From NCBI GenBank assembly GCA_038501625.1, contig JAZAYU010000008.1:10416938-10480937 (forward strand): a stretch of DNA of 64,000 bases. Direction: 5' to 3'. Below the pieces are notes generated by a model. The model was not told the DNA's origin and searched no databases. It was given only the letters and a program-made list of their open reading frames with translations. The first letter of the stretch is position 1. Every line of letters begins with the position of its first letter. The position numbers and the translations under genes are program-made. Origin of the DNA: Corbicula japonica (lineage: Eukaryota; Mollusca; Bivalvia; Venerida; Cyrenidae). Shown piece by piece: positions 1 to 12,500 of the stretch.

Positions 1-84
1 TGTGTAGATCGTGATCAGACAGCACAAATATGCCAGCTGATTTGGATCTATACTGTTGGCCCACACAATAAATGTTTATCTTTA
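1..84. repeat. Family A MITE, right half
   Basis: Carries the family core (GTGTAGATC..GATCAG..GCACA) and the arm leading to the right end. The left half lies before the window. Confidence 0.6.
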
Positions 85-138
85 GGGTAATGAGTTATCT
101 TGTTAGAAGTGCCATGATTATTTTGTGGTGTTCTCTAG

Positions 139-3100
139 GTGGAAGAGAAGACCCAGAGTCTGAAGAATGACCTGGATGCTGCTAAGAAGGAAGCTATAGA
201 ATATCTGGATAAGTACCATGCTTTGACCAGGAGTTACACAGTGCTCGAGAAAGAATGTGATGAGCTCAAAAACACTCGAGAAAACTCAGGTATCTATTAT
301 TGCAATGTCCATTACTGAAATGGGTGGACACATTTTAAGTCATTAGTCCTCTTCATGAAGAGCTTTAAAAATCAAATGTTTAACCCTTTCCTCCATAGAC
401 ACACCTTTATTCTGGGGACTAACAGTGTAGATCCAGATCAGCTGGCACATCTGTGCCATCTGATCAGGATCTGCACTGTTCGCTTTTTGATTTGTTAGGT
501 TATTTCTGGCCAATATGCGACCAGTGCAGATCCTGATCAGACTGCATGGATGAGCCAGCTGATCTGGATCTACACTGGTCGCACATGGGTAACAATGTGT
601 ATATATGGAGGAACTGTTTTATAACCATGAATTTGAATGTGATCAGGTTCGGGTGCAGATTATTTGTTTATGCATAAGTGAATGGCAGAATCTATGGAAA
701 TTCTTTTTCATATTATTTATGAAGTGTGTCACACTTGTGCCCCATTGTCACTTAAAATTTAAGAAAACTTGAAACTTTGAAAGTTTGTACACTTGTTCAC
801 CATCATGTTCATTGTAGGTCCTTAATGCCAAGTACCATAACTCTCTCCTTAGAATGTTTAAGTAAAAGTTTTTTGTGCAAGCTAATAACTAGTGCATTAC
901 TATAACAACAGCTTCGAAACTTTAAAAAAAAATGTTTGTCATTATCTGTAAAAAATGTTTGTCATCATCATCTGGGTTGTTTTGCCCAGTATCATAACTC
1001 TTTGCATTTTAAGTTCCTTTTTGGTGACAACATTTTATTGTTACATTTTGCATGCAAGCTCCTATTTTACCTTCTTCTAAAAGGGAAGATGCCCACCATT
1101 TGACATTGAACTCATGATGTTGATTCCTTTGTGCATCTCTCCTCAATACTAATACATTACTGTCTTTTACTACCTTAGTTGGAGGCAGAGGAGCAGGTGA
1201 AGAGCTGATGATCACTCAGGACAGCATTAAGCAGGAGAAATCTGCAGAACCAGAGTCTAACCCGGGCTCACAACCTGGGATCAAGAGGTTGAGGCGTTCA
1301 GATGGTGGTAAGTAGTTATGGTGGCTTAAACATGGATAAGCTTGGTGTTATTCATTGTGGAATTTACTAAATGTCTTTAAACTTTGTTGCCTGCAACAAG
1401 TGGCAGGTAGGCACGTTAGGATCATATTGTCTGGCGTCAGAGATGTCTGGTAGTAGAAAAGATTTAAATTAACACAAAAACTTTGAAAGTACTTGTAAAA
1501 GAGTAAAACCCCTAATAAAGTACACCCCAAATTGAAGTCCACCTCAGTATGAAGACCACCATTTTGCTTTCCCTTTTTACAGATTTGTACTATATCCCAC
1601 TGTTTGTGCTTGTCTGATTTGTTTTATTGCAAAATCATACACCATTTGATGTACCTTTTAAGAATTAATTGTCTTGATCAACTATTGGTGGTATATAACC
1701 TACCAGGTATGCCATGCCTAAGTCAGTTAGTACATCCATAAAAACATGCATCTCTATGTTATCAAATTTGTCTTCCTGATTATTTTCACAGCTTGATGTT
1801 AATAAGATTCTAATTTGTTAACATTAAACCTTCTTTCTGATCTGTGTTTTTATCAGGAGCAGTCACAAACAATAAACTAATATTTGCAGAGAATATTTGA
1901 TAGCCAAAAGCTTCCTTGAGTTTCGCAATACAAAGAAGTCAATTTCAGAACCATTCAGTCACCTTGTTTTTAGAAGCACATCACAAGAAAAGAACTTTGT
2001 TTTATTCTGTCGCCCTTTCGAAGAAATGGCGATACATATTGATCGCTTTGTCCGTCCGTACGTCCGTCTCAAAAACTTAACGTTGGCTATAACTTTGCCA
2101 TTTCTTAATATTTCTTCATCAAACTTTCAAATTATACTGCTTATGACAACATTGTCATGACGATGCCAAATTCTTTTGGTCAAGGTCACATCTGATGGAG
2201 TTATGCCCCTTTTTCGTAACGAAAACTTAACGTTGGCTATAACTTTGCCATTTCTTAATATTTCTTCATCAGACTTTCAAATTATACTGCTTATGACAAC
2301 ACATTCATGATGATGCCAAATTCTTTAGGTCAAGGTCACATTTGATGGAGTTATGCCCCTTTTTCATCACGAAAACTTAAGGTTAGCTATAACTTTGCCA
2401 TTTCTTAATATTTCATCATTAATCTTTCAAATTATACTGCTTATGACAACACGATCATAATGATGCCAAATTCTTGAAGGCAAAAAACTTCCCTTAAAGA
2501 TACTTTCTTATATTTATTGACATTTTATAGCCATTTCCTTTCTTCCTGAAAACAATAATTTTACATGAAAACATTTCAAAATGTTGGAGTCTTCAATTAA
2601 AAAAGATGTTTCTCACTTGAATTCCTTAACATGACATTTCATTATTATTGTGGCCTGTTCTCTTAAATTCATGATTTGTTGGTATCTGTACAAACATTAT
2701 TCTAATACTTGTAAATACAATAAATATTAATACTGTATTACAGCTGCTAAGACAAATATTTCTAAAAGGATTGACACAAAAAAAAACTCACAGAGGGCTT
2801 ATAGTATAGTATAGTAGGCTTATAGTAAAATAATTTCTTTCCTGTAACCTTTATCCAAGACCTTGTTGACATGTTTTGTACTTGAACAGCCTCAGTCACG
2901 TTTGTTGACATGCTGAGTCAGCAATACTGGTCGTATTAGATATGAGGGAAAGAAGCTGTTAAGTGGCCTTTAATACTGTAAGAAGTTAAGGAGCTTACAG
3001 ATACATAATAACTTATCCTGCTGAATCAGCAATTATCTTTGTAAAATGCTAATAGGAATTGTGTTGTTGTTTTTTTTCAATACTTTTGTAAGGATTGGCA

Positions 3101-6100
3101 CCTGAGTGTTGTACCTTGTGGCATTAAGTTAAGAGGGAACTCCGTACTTTAGTATCCGATTTCCATTAGTATTGCTAGGTTAGATCACTGAATGTTTGTT
3201 GTTTGTTTCTTAAAATGTATTTAATTCAATCCAAGTGTTGTCCAATCAAATTATGACTTATAAAAGGAGCAAGACCTTTGATTAAACCATAGATAGATCA
3301 AGAACAATCATTATGTGCTGCTACTATAGTATATCATAGGTCCAGTATATCATTATGCAATGCAGACATGTGGATATTGACAGTTCTAATGATTTTAATC
3401 GTATCATAGGCAATTAGTTGGTAAACAATATCCTTTGTTTAGCTAGTTAACCTAGGTGAATGTATGAAGCAGAATTACCGGTATATAGATGATATCTGGG
3501 TATCCAAGTTTCCTTGAATCATGATTCTTCTCAAAAGTCTGTGCAGTGAAAATGATAACCTTGTATTCAGAATTGACTATTTTCTGTATGACTGTAATTT
3601 GTAAAGGAATTTCTTTCTTTTAATTGGATAATCATCATAAACATTTCATGGTCAAGGGAGATGAGAAACAATTAAGGAGGAGAAGGTTAAAACATAATTA
3701 TCTCCCTTACCTTCTCCACATTTTTGTTTTATTTAACCCTTTCCACCATACACTTTTCATCGCAATAGCAAACTGTAGTTACAGATCTGCTGGTTCATTT
3801 GTGCCGTCTAATCTGGTTCTTCACTGTTTGCGTTTAGATTTATTAGGTCATATCTGACCAAGATGCAACAAGTGCAGATCATGATCTGGACCTACACAGG
3901 TCGCACATGCATAAAAATGCAAAGCAGTAAACTGGAAATCATTTACTAAAAATCACTGGTATTTCATTGACAGGAATAAAGAACATGTGTTTACTTGGCA
4001 GGTGTACCTGATACTGTCACCAAAATAGTTGAAGACGCTGCGCAAACTCCAAAGAGAAAAAGCCCAAGAAGTTTATCCAGATCCAAACTGAAAGCTGAGG
4101 CAGCCGAGAGGTCCAGAACTACACCAGAGGGCAAACTTGTCGGTGGAGGCCAATCAAGCTCTGCTCTAATTGGCATGACAACAAAAAGCAGCAGTGTCAA
4201 TGTAGATAACCAGTCCAATGACAGAAAACAGTCTGTAAAAGGATTTACAGGAAACCAGTCGAATAAACAATTGCAAGAGAAAATTGCGATAAGTAAGCCA
4301 TTTGCAACAAGAAGTAGTGATAACCAGTCTGTGAAAACTGTCCCACCATCTCAGAACAGACCTAAAGGCTTGCGGCCTACAAAGACACAGAGTTCTTGCC
4401 AGTCTGTTGTGTCTGCAGCTACTGTTCACTGTGATCAAGAGGGGAAACATTCCAATGATGTGAATGATTCAGTGACCAAGGCATACACACGTAACTTGAC
4501 TTTAAGCACCATGATGCATCAGGCACCAAAGATTGGCCAATCCAAACTGGAGACTGATACAAAGGTAAATATTGTTATTTGAATAATTTTTGTCGAGCCC
4601 GCTTGTGTTGATTTTGACTTTTTTACAATGGCATTTTGTTGTAGTGTCATGTGCAGTCACCAGGTTCTCATGTCAAAGGTCAAAATCATTTAGGGGTCAA
4701 AGGTCACGCCAGAGCTTGACCAGCCAATAACTTTGAAATGCATTGAGCACTTTGTTATATTTAGCATGAATGTTAACCTCTGTAAGATGGAGTTATATTT
4801 AGCATGAATGTTAACCTCTGTAAGATGGAGTATCACGTGAACCCGGGTTCCTATCTCAGAGGACCTGGCAGTTGTAGGTCAAAGATCATGTCTGGCTGGT
4901 AACTTTGAAATGCATTAAGTAATCTTGTTTTCATTTGGCATAAATGTTAACCTCGGCGAGATAGAGTGTTATGAGCAAACCTCTGTTCCTATCTTTAAGT
5001 CAAGATTACAGTTGCATGTCAAATGTGGCTTATTTTAGTCAGACTTCCAGTTAAGTCCATCCATCCCTTTTTTATGCCTTGACAATTCTTGTTTGTGACA
5101 AGAAATGAGTCTGTGTCAAAATTGTATGTTAACATGGCTTATTGACCGGTCAATTGAGTATTGACCGGGCCGGTGGTCATTACTGGTCAATACTGGTCAT
5201 TTCTGGTCAATTAAATTTTATTCACAACCAAACTGTCCAAAATGTTCTTAGAATCATTTAAAATCCTTAAGACCCTTAATTGGTCAATACTTAAATGAAC
5301 ACAACTCATAAACTGGTATGTTCCTATGTTCAATAAGTAATAGAAATATGTTTTCCGCTGCTTAAGCAAAGCAAATTTGGTGGAAAATAGGGGAGACCGG
5401 GGCTAGTACGGCCCCATTTTTAAAAACATGCAATTTATTAATGAATTCATAATGAAATTCTTTAGAAATTTTTATAAATAGTTAAGAAATTATATGGGCT
5501 TTATTATCCCAAAACTTAAAATGACGTTTTTCTTTCAAAGAAATGGTATTAAATTTGTTTTCTAAGTAATACGATCAAACTGGCCAAACTTGCCCCGCTG
5601 TGGGGAAAGTTTGGCTACCCCCTGGGGCATCTTCGGCACTTGGACAAATTTTTTAAAATTATTTCCTATAGACTGAAAAATATTAGAGACATCTTGTACA
5701 AAAAATGTAGGTTTAATAATCAACTTTTATTTATAATGTTTTAAACAAGTTTTATATATAACTTGTTGTGTAATGTACATATATAAATTAATGTGGGTTC
5801 ATGTGCATAAAGTGCATACGAGCACAGGAACCTAAATTTTCATCAGAAAACATCAAGACACCACATATATGACGTTTCACCCACTATGCCTAAATTTTTA
5901 GATAGGTATATATGGTAAAATGTCATTCGATTTGATATCCGAATGTTTTCTGTTGGGAATGTAGGTTCTGTGGCGCGTTAACGTATGCATGTTCGTGTTT
6001 GTTGTTGTTGTTGTTGTAATGTTCTAACTCCTTTCAATAGAAGTCTGCTGTCTCGAAGTAGCTCCTTTTTTCTTTTGTAAGTCCACAACATGGTTATGTA

Positions 6101-8998
6101 TGTTCCAAAATATATATAATCAATCGTGATTCTAAAAAAATACATGGAATGTGTCTGTAGATCTCAGACTATGATTCCTACCTATCATAATATGATCAGC
6201 TAAATCATATTTAAAACATGCAATTTTCTGCATAGGCCTACAATGGTATAGCTAAGATAAGATGTTTCTCTAACCAAAACCGCTTCAATCTAAGCTATGA
6301 TAGTTAATACACTTCTGTTTATTAAATATGTGTAGTTCTAATCAAGAAAATAAATCTATGCTTGAGCAAAGGGGTTATTCGGCTATTAGCCGAACATGCC
6401 CCTGCCCCTATAGCCAAACTAGCCCCTTACTAACTTTTTATAAACATTATGTGCTACCTGCATGTATAGAATAGAAGATGAAAAGAACAAGCTTTGATAT
6501 AACCGAGGGTTGTTTTAACATGTTGCATAGGTAAAATTAATATTATAATTATAAAGCATCTCATGGCAAATAAAAACTCAAATATTTGTAAAAAAATTAC
6601 TCAACAGTCAAAAAAATCAAGTTTCCTTCGCAAAATTGAAAATTGTGTTAATATAGTCACCATTGAGTACATACAAAACTATTTTCGTTACAAGTAAACT
6701 TACATTATCGACACGTGCTCTGAATCTTGATTTTTGCACTTAAAATGATAATATGCCGAACATACCCCGGGGCCGGACTAACCCCGGTCTCCCCTAATTT
6801 CTTTTGATTGGGTAAGATCTTTTGAAAGTACCCATCAAAAGTTGTTTTTTTTGTTCATTGGTTTAATGCACAAGTTCTCATGTGTATTGTTCTATTATAT
6901 ATGGTCATTCAGCTTTGGGCATTTAACACTAACAGACACATTTTCTTAAGGACATGGAAACTATAGTGTATATATAAACAGCATAACATATAGGCATTTA
7001 TGATAAGTAACAGATTGAAATCAATAAATGTAGTATGTTAAAAGTTTCAAGTTATATCATGTTTATTATGTTTTATGTAATTTATGTATTGGATTCAGTG
7101 AAGACCATTCCATAAGCTTTGCCCAAGTGCTCAGTACAATCTATACATTATATTAAACAGTATGACTTGGTTGTTTACTTGTGCGAAGATCTGTGAGGTC
7201 AAAGGAAGTGCAGTTACCCCTCAGTCAGCTGACCATCAATTGTCACCACAAATGTTAATTGGCAAGTGTAAAACACCTACTTTATGGTTATTGGATAATC
7301 CTTAAATAAACACATTGGCATCTTAATTGACATGTTCCCAAGTTCAATAAACAATAGAAGTGCGACACAACTCCCCTCCATCACCTGACCATCCATTGTC
7401 ATACACATGTGTTAGTTGGCAAGAGTGTAACACCTACTGGTGGTGCAAAACTGCCTTTTCTTAAAATAAAAAAATTTCAAGTTACTGAATTATACTCTGT
7501 TGATTGGTTATAAAACACTGAAATTAAAAGAATTCTTATTTTGTCTAAAACCTCACCAGAATAAAACCAAAAACCTAAAGTTTGGGGATTTTATGATCAC
7601 ATTGCTGAGGGAAATAAGACAGTTTTTAAGTGCAAAGCATGTTCAAGTGAAGTTAGTTCTAAAGTAATTTAAGTAGAAATTAAATAAGAGTTTAATGGTT
7701 TGTTTTCTCCATTTCTTTTATGAAAATCTTGAAAAAAAAAGTTATATTGACCAGTATAGACCACTTGGGGAGTATTGACTGGGACGGTTTTAACTGGTTA
7801 AAACCGCCGGTTTAAACCAGGGGCTGTCGATTGGTGCCAACCCTGCATATTGCTAAAAGGCATCTAGTGTTGACAACTTTCCATTTAAAGAAACACTAGA
7901 AATATTTTCTAATGCAAGCATCTTAGGAACACTGACAGGGTAACAAAATTACACTGAAGAACTTGATCAGAGAATCCTGGTAAATTTCCTTATAAATTGC
8001 AGTATAAACTTGTAAGGCCTGTCAGGGCTATAATTGTCTTGTGCTGCCTGGAATGGGCAGCATTTAGATTTGCCCTTGTTTATTCAGCTAAATCATAAAT
8101 GTATCTATATGTACAATACAAGTTTTGTGTTGCAAAATCCTTACCAGTATTTATTTTACTTTGTTTTCTTTCAAACTTGCATAGATGATCAGGCAGGTTG
8201 TAAAGATACCCCGGTAGTTTAAGTTGTAAAAAAGGATATTCTTGCAACCTTTTGTGACAGGGTCACAGATTGTTTTAAAACTTGCACAAGAAAGATAAAG
8301 TAGGTCATGAAGAAAGAATTGTTAACCATTTTCACGAGAGTTATATTTTGTATAAAAATATTATGTAGTGATCTCAACATTCTCTTTTTGTCAGATTTTT
8401 TCTTACTTGGACTGGTGATCAGGCAGGATAACTAGATGGTTGTAAAGAAAGAGTTTTTATCCTGCATCCATTTTGTTTAGTTGTTATGGTCTATTGATAC
8501 TTAAGTAGTCCCAAACTAGTCATTTATAGGATTTTTTTTCAAATTTGCACAGATGATTTGGCAGGATGTATTGATGATCAAAAAGAAGGGTTTTTTGTCT
8601 GCAACCATTGTTAAATAGAGTTATGGCCCATTGTTAATTTCAGTATTATGTGTTGTGAACTCGTCATCAGCTTTCTATTCTTTCAGTATACTGAAACTGT
8701 GCTGGTCAGTTTCTCATTGAGTTTGAAGCACTTTATAAACCTTTTTAAATTGTTTTTATTAGTCAAGATTTTTTTGTATTTGCAGAAAAATGCATTGAGT
8801 ACCATAACTAACAGCCCTGTCAAAACAAAACCATCCTCTACGATTGATGGGGTGTCACCTAGAATAGCCGGTCCTCAGCGCACTCTGAGTCGTAAGAAAT
8901 CACCACATATGATGAGAACCAGGCGGCAGACAAAAGATGATAGCTTGGAACAAAACAACTCAACCTCAGAGGACCCCGGGGAATGTAAATCATCATAA
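139..8998 (+). CDS. C-terminal part of an unidentified coiled-coil protein with a basic Ser/Thr-rich tail (four exons, 5' end outside window)
   Basis: Exons are 139-289, 1179-1307, 4002-4564 and 8786-8998. Each is bounded by AG/GT sites and the phases agree (1, 1, 0), giving one continuous frame to TAA at 8996-8998. The first exon is a heptad-like coiled coil rich in Glu, Lys and Leu (for example KKEAIEYLDKYHAL). The other exons are low-complexity, rich in Ser, Gln, Asn and Lys, with basic clusters such as TPKRKSPRSLSRSK and, near the end, SRKKSPHMMRTRRQTK; these could be nuclear localisation or Ser-Pro phosphorylation sites. A long coiled-coil kinetochore, spindle or nuclear-matrix protein such as CENP-F is one possibility, but I recognise no diagnostic domain. 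The N-terminus lies before position 1. The exon structure is well supported; the identity is not. Confidence 0.7.
380..615. repeat. Family A MITE, full length, intronic
   Basis: Begins TTAACCCTTTCCTCCATA and ends TATATATGGAGGAACTG, about 235 bp. Two inverted halves each hold GATCCAGATCAGCTGGCACA-type sub-palindromes. Lies in the first visible intron of the coiled-coil gene. Confidence 0.8.
2005..2480 (+). repeat. Tandem-array mobile element, left end plus about 2.7 units of 150 bp
   Basis: The left end reads TCGCCCTTTCGAAGAA, followed by a TCCGTCCGTACGTCCGTC microsatellite. Diverged 150-bp units then start near 2072, 2222 and 2372. Each holds ACTTAACGTTGGCTATAACT and GGAGTTATGCCCCTTTTTC. The right end is missing. 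A second fragment of the family lies at 46682-46860. Confidence 0.6.
3733..3925. repeat. Family A MITE, diverged
   Basis: Begins TTTAACCCTTTCCACCATAC and holds the GTGCAGATCATGATCTGGACC arm and a CGCACATGC right part. Intronic, just upstream of the exon at 4002. Confidence 0.65.
4620..5040 (+). repeat. Degenerate tandem repeat of about 190 bp with an exact 38-bp duplication
   Basis: About two units share TAACTTTGAAATGCATT, GCATGAATGTTAACCTC and GGTTCCTATCT. Inside, 4755-4792 is repeated exactly at 4793-4830. Intronic; it resembles the core of the tandem-array elements elsewhere in the window. Confidence 0.55.
5390..6794. mobile_element. Non-autonomous DNA transposon, 26-bp TIRs, TA target duplication
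   Basis: Terminal inverted repeats at 5390-5415 (starting GGGGAGACCGGGGCTAGTAC) and 6769-6794 match at 24 of 26 positions and are flanked by TA on both sides (5388-5389 and 6795-6796). Motifs such as GGCCAAACTTGCCCC and AGCCAAACTAGCCCC recur just inside both ends. The 1,405 bp contain no transposase frame. TA duplication fits the Tc1/mariner/IS630 group; family assignment is inference. Sits in the intron 4565-8785. Confidence 0.75.
7740..7845. mobile_element. Possible right end of a hAT-like element
   Basis: Read on the minus strand it starts CAGGGTTGGCACCAATCGAC, followed by a subterminal palindrome around TTTAAACCGGCGGTTTTAAC. That resembles hAT termini. A stretch similar to 7757-7790 occurs in direct orientation at 5143-5175. 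I found no matching left TIR. Confidence 0.35.
8160..8640 (+). repeat. Degenerate tandem units of about 190 bp
   Basis: Three diverged blocks share TTTCAAACTTGCA..GATGATC..GGCAGG and a stretch like GTTATGGTCTATTG. They lie in the intron just before the last coiled-coil exon. Confidence 0.4.
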
Positions 8999-9129
8999 GG
9001 CCTCAAGATTATAAAACTGAGAATGGAAACCAGTCTCAAATCTCAAGCATCTGATTTGCTGAAATGGCGACTGGTCAGATGCTTGAGATTTGAGACTGGT
9101 TTTTAATCTCTTTTTATAATCTTCAGCCC
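8999..9129. repeat. Family B palindromic MITE abutting a stop codon
   Basis: A near-perfect inverted repeat of about 55 bp per arm (arm core AACCAGTCTCAAATCTCAAG) around a short loop. It starts at the base after the TAA of the upstream CDS, so it should be transcribed as the first part of the 3' UTR. The same element recurs at 42357, 45103, 51288, 53717, 54698 and 55055. Confidence 0.85.
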
Positions 9130-9879
9130 AGAGCTTGATGACAAAAACAGTTAAGGGACTTGCTACTTTTTTTGGAGGTGACATGTGTCTGGACTCATGC
9201 AGAATTCCAGAGTTTTGACCAACCATAGACTAGTCGATATTAGATACAATATATTAGATATAGATTTTTTATGTTGCGATAGATACAACAAATGAATATA
9301 GTTATTTTATACTGTCTACATAAAAAATGATATGGATTTTTGAAGTAGAGATAGATATAACAAATGAATAGTTATCAGTATGCTATCTACATGTTTATGC
9401 CCACTTAGGAGGGCTTCTGTTACCATTGCAAACAAGTTTGAACTGTGCCAAAATGGCAAGTAGCTAGTTGTTAAGTATTGGTTGTTAAATGGTAATGTCT
9501 ATTCTGCACATGAAGAGCTTACATCAGTGTGTGTCAGGCATAGGTGATAATATTTAGAAAAGCACAATATGAGTCAAAAAATAAATACGACTGAACTTTC
9601 CCAGAGCAGTTATTGTAAACTGCTGTAAACTCAGACATCCTGTAGGAAAGAAACCTGGGCAGTCATAACTAACATAATTACAGTTGGAAAAATTTCCTGC
9701 TAAAATGAGCTAGTACTCATTTAGCTGTAGGTTTGTGTTTCAATTGTCTGCAAGCATTTTGCACTCCTAGAACTTGGATCATTGGTGAGGAATGAGTGTT
9801 TGTATGCCTATGCTGATGAGTCACTGGCACTAAGAAATAATTGTTTTTGTTTATTGTAATTATAGATTAGATCTGAAAT

Positions 9880-10720
9880 GTTGAATTATGTAGGTAATTC
9901 TTATTTATTTTGTAGCTATTATTCTGTCTATGGAGATTTTTAGAGACACATTATAGATACATTGTAATAGTTTATGTCATACTTTTCTTGCACTGTTGTC
10001 TAACACTGTTGAGGAATTTTCCTGTATTTTTTGCCATATTTCACAGAAATTGTCAGCAAAGAGCTGTTTTTCTGATGCTGATTTTCATTTTTAAGAGTCG
10101 TGTTTCATTTAAAATTAAAAAATTCCAATTTTTTTCTTTCTACAATCTATGAAGTTTTTTTGCACTATTAGGTTGAAGTTATTGTTTTCTTGTTCTCTTT
10201 TTTTGCTACACTGTATAAAGCATTTTGATGGTACCAAATAAACAATAGACAATAATTTAATAACTTGTTACTTATGGTTTGTTCAAAGCATGATCTAGAG
10301 CATAAAAAGACTCCTGTTAATGCTTGTATTAAACCCTTTACTTTATTAGATATTTCTGTAATCCATGGACGGACAATCTATATCCAGATAAGCTGGCACA
10401 TCAGTGCCATCTGATCAGGATCTTCACTGTTCTCTTTTTGATTCATTAATGATTAGGTTAGTTCTAAACAGGTTTTTGGCCTTGTCAATGCTTTTGAATG
10501 TGTGAGATTTCAGTGATGGAAAGAGGTGAAAGCCTGATCTGAAGGTCTTTGTATTTGATTTTTGTCTTGGTTGATTTTTTGTTGCAATCTAAAAACACAA
10601 TTCACACATACCATACAACTACTGCACACTTGCTGGTCATTGCTGTAAAGCACACTAGGAGGCCTGGTGAAATTGTGATCATGGATTTCAAGGTTTGTCT
10701 GATCATAGAACTGTAATCCC
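9880..10720 (+). repeat. Tandem duplication, copy 1
   Basis: Matches 11620-12745 in the same orientation: ATTCTTATTTATTTTGTAGC, the CACTGTATAAAGCATTTTGATG..CCAAATAAACAAT segment with AATAAA, and the CAAGCACACTAGGAGG segment. It covers the presumed end of the upstream 3' UTR and contains a diverged family A fragment (10329-10460). Confidence 0.7.
10237..10242 (+). promoter_or_regulatory. Probable polyadenylation signal of the coiled-coil gene
   Basis: AATAAA, about 1.2 kb after the stop codon at 8998, with no other gene between. The surrounding block recurs at 11620-12745 with its own AATAAA at 12177. Which of the two is used cannot be told from sequence. Confidence 0.4.
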
Positions 10721-10925
10721 AATGAATGGTGAGGAGTCTTTATATGTCACAGACTTCGTGAAAGGCCAAACAATTTGCCGGTCATTCTGTCCTGTAAGAA
10801 TGGACATTTTGCCGCACCAAAGGAAAATCTGCCAGACCGAAAAAAGACAGAGATATTGCAAATATTTAGTTTTTGTCTTTTATTAGGTACATTTGTTTAA
10901 AATACTAACTTTCACCAATATCAAC
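10635..10925 (+). pseudogene. Partial duplicate of the orphan exon and its following intron
   Basis: Nearly identical to 14188-14475 but lacks the 5' part of the exon and the acceptor plus last exon. Cannot be expressed in the original way. A more diverged, shorter copy lies at 12655-12760. Confidence 0.65.
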
Positions 10926-11531
10926 TTACCAGTTTTGCTAAAACTTAGTTCATTTTAGCTACAGAAAAACAAACAAGAAAGTTGTTGAGATATACATGTA
11001 ATCCTTGATTTATTACGATACTTAGAGTTTATAAAAGATGACTTTCTTTGACTGCTGTTTATTCCATGAAACTTTGTTATTCCATTTTATTGTTTCTGTC
11101 AGATGAAAATCAACACCGGAAACAAAGCCATTTTAAATTTCAAAAATCGAAACTGAAAGGCATAGACGCTGGCATTTGCTTGATATTCGTAAAATATCAC
11201 CAGTTTGAACACAACTGCAATGCAAACCCAAGACAGCTAACAGTCCATTCTTCTTTTCAATGCCGTTAAATTATGTTATCGAGTTTGCGATTGGACAATA
11301 GCAATCAGGTAACCAATCATAACAATTTTTCTATGAGTGAAGAGAAGTAGCTACTGTGAGGTTTTACGACAAATTTCTTGCAGCAGTTATTTCCCTTTCC
11401 AGTTTCAGAATAAAAGGTTGCTTCCCTTAGTTTAAAGTCACCAGACAGAAGGACCGACAACATACATTTTACCGGTCCGAAGACAAATCTCTCGGACATG
11501 TCTGGCGGACCGACGCCTTTCGCGAAGTCTG
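10750..11531. mobile_element. Candidate small TIR element
   Basis: The left end CAGACTTCGTGAAAGGC is inverted at the right end (GCCTTTCGCGAAGTCTG). Beyond the ends, GGTC/CCGGTC and TTCTGTC motifs also recur in inverted order. ATGTCA flanks both sides (10744-10749 and 11533-11538), a possible target duplication. No transposase. Only the left part is present in the second copy at 14305. Confidence 0.45.
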
Positions 11532-11690
11532 AATGTCAATGTATAAGAGAGTGGAAAATGTAATCAAGTCACTCACACCTCGAAATTTGCTTTTGTGTGT
11601 TTTTGTAGTTGTTATTATAAATGATGTAAATAATTCTTATTTATTTCTGTAGCTATTACTCTGTCGATGAAAATATTTAGAGACATAGTT

Positions 11691-11925
11691 TATAGCCCTT
11701 TTCTCCATATAGAAGCATTTTATTGCATGGGCGAACAGTGTCGATCCAGAACAGCCTGCACATCCATGCCATCTGATCAGGATATCTAAACTGTTCACTT
11801 TTGTTAGATACTTAAGATTATTTCTGACCACTGCAGATCTAGATCAGATGATGCAGATGTGCTAGCTGATTTGGACCTACACTGGTCGCTCATGTGTTAA
11901 AACACATGTATATGGAGTAAAGTGA
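11691..11925. repeat. Family A MITE
   Basis: Full-length copy: a CCTTTTCTCCATATAG left end, a GTGTCGATCCAGAACAGCC core and a GTATATGGAGTAAAG right end. It splits the copy-2 duplication block. Confidence 0.75.
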
Positions 11926-12268
11926 TAGTTTGTGTTGTACGTCTTGCACTGTTGTCAAACACTGTTGAAGAGTTTTCCTGTAACAGCTATTTACCACAGA
12001 AGTTATTTGCAAAGAGCTGTTTATTTCAAATGCTGATTTTCATGACTGGAAGTTGTATTTCAATATTTCGAAGCATTTTTTCTTTCTACAATTTATGAAG
12101 TTTCTTTGCATTATTTGGTTTTTGTTTTCTGGTTCTCTTGTTTCGCTACACTGTATAAAACATTTTGATGATACCAAATAAACAATGTACAATATTCAAT
12201 AACTTGTTGTTTAGTGTTGGATCTCAGCATGATCTGGACCAGTCAGTATAAATACACTCCTTGTCTTC

Positions 12269-12500
12269 AACCCTTTGATCCATGGGATATTTCTGTTTTT
12301 CATGGGGAGACACTTGTAGATCCAGATCAGCTGGCACATCCATGCTGTCTGATCAGAATCTACACTGTTTTCTTTTTATTCATTAATAATTAGGTTATTT
12401 CTGACCAAGAAACAAACAGTGTAGATCCTATTAGGGCAACATGAATGTGCAGGCTGATGTGGATCTACATTATTCATACATTCATAAGGAGTAATAGGTT
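12269..12500. repeat. Family A MITE
   Basis: Begins TCAACCCTTTGATCCATGGG, holds TAGATCCAGATCAGCTGGCA, and ends near ATTCATAAGGAGTAATAGG. The orthologous fragment in copy 1 is at 10329-10460. Confidence 0.7.
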
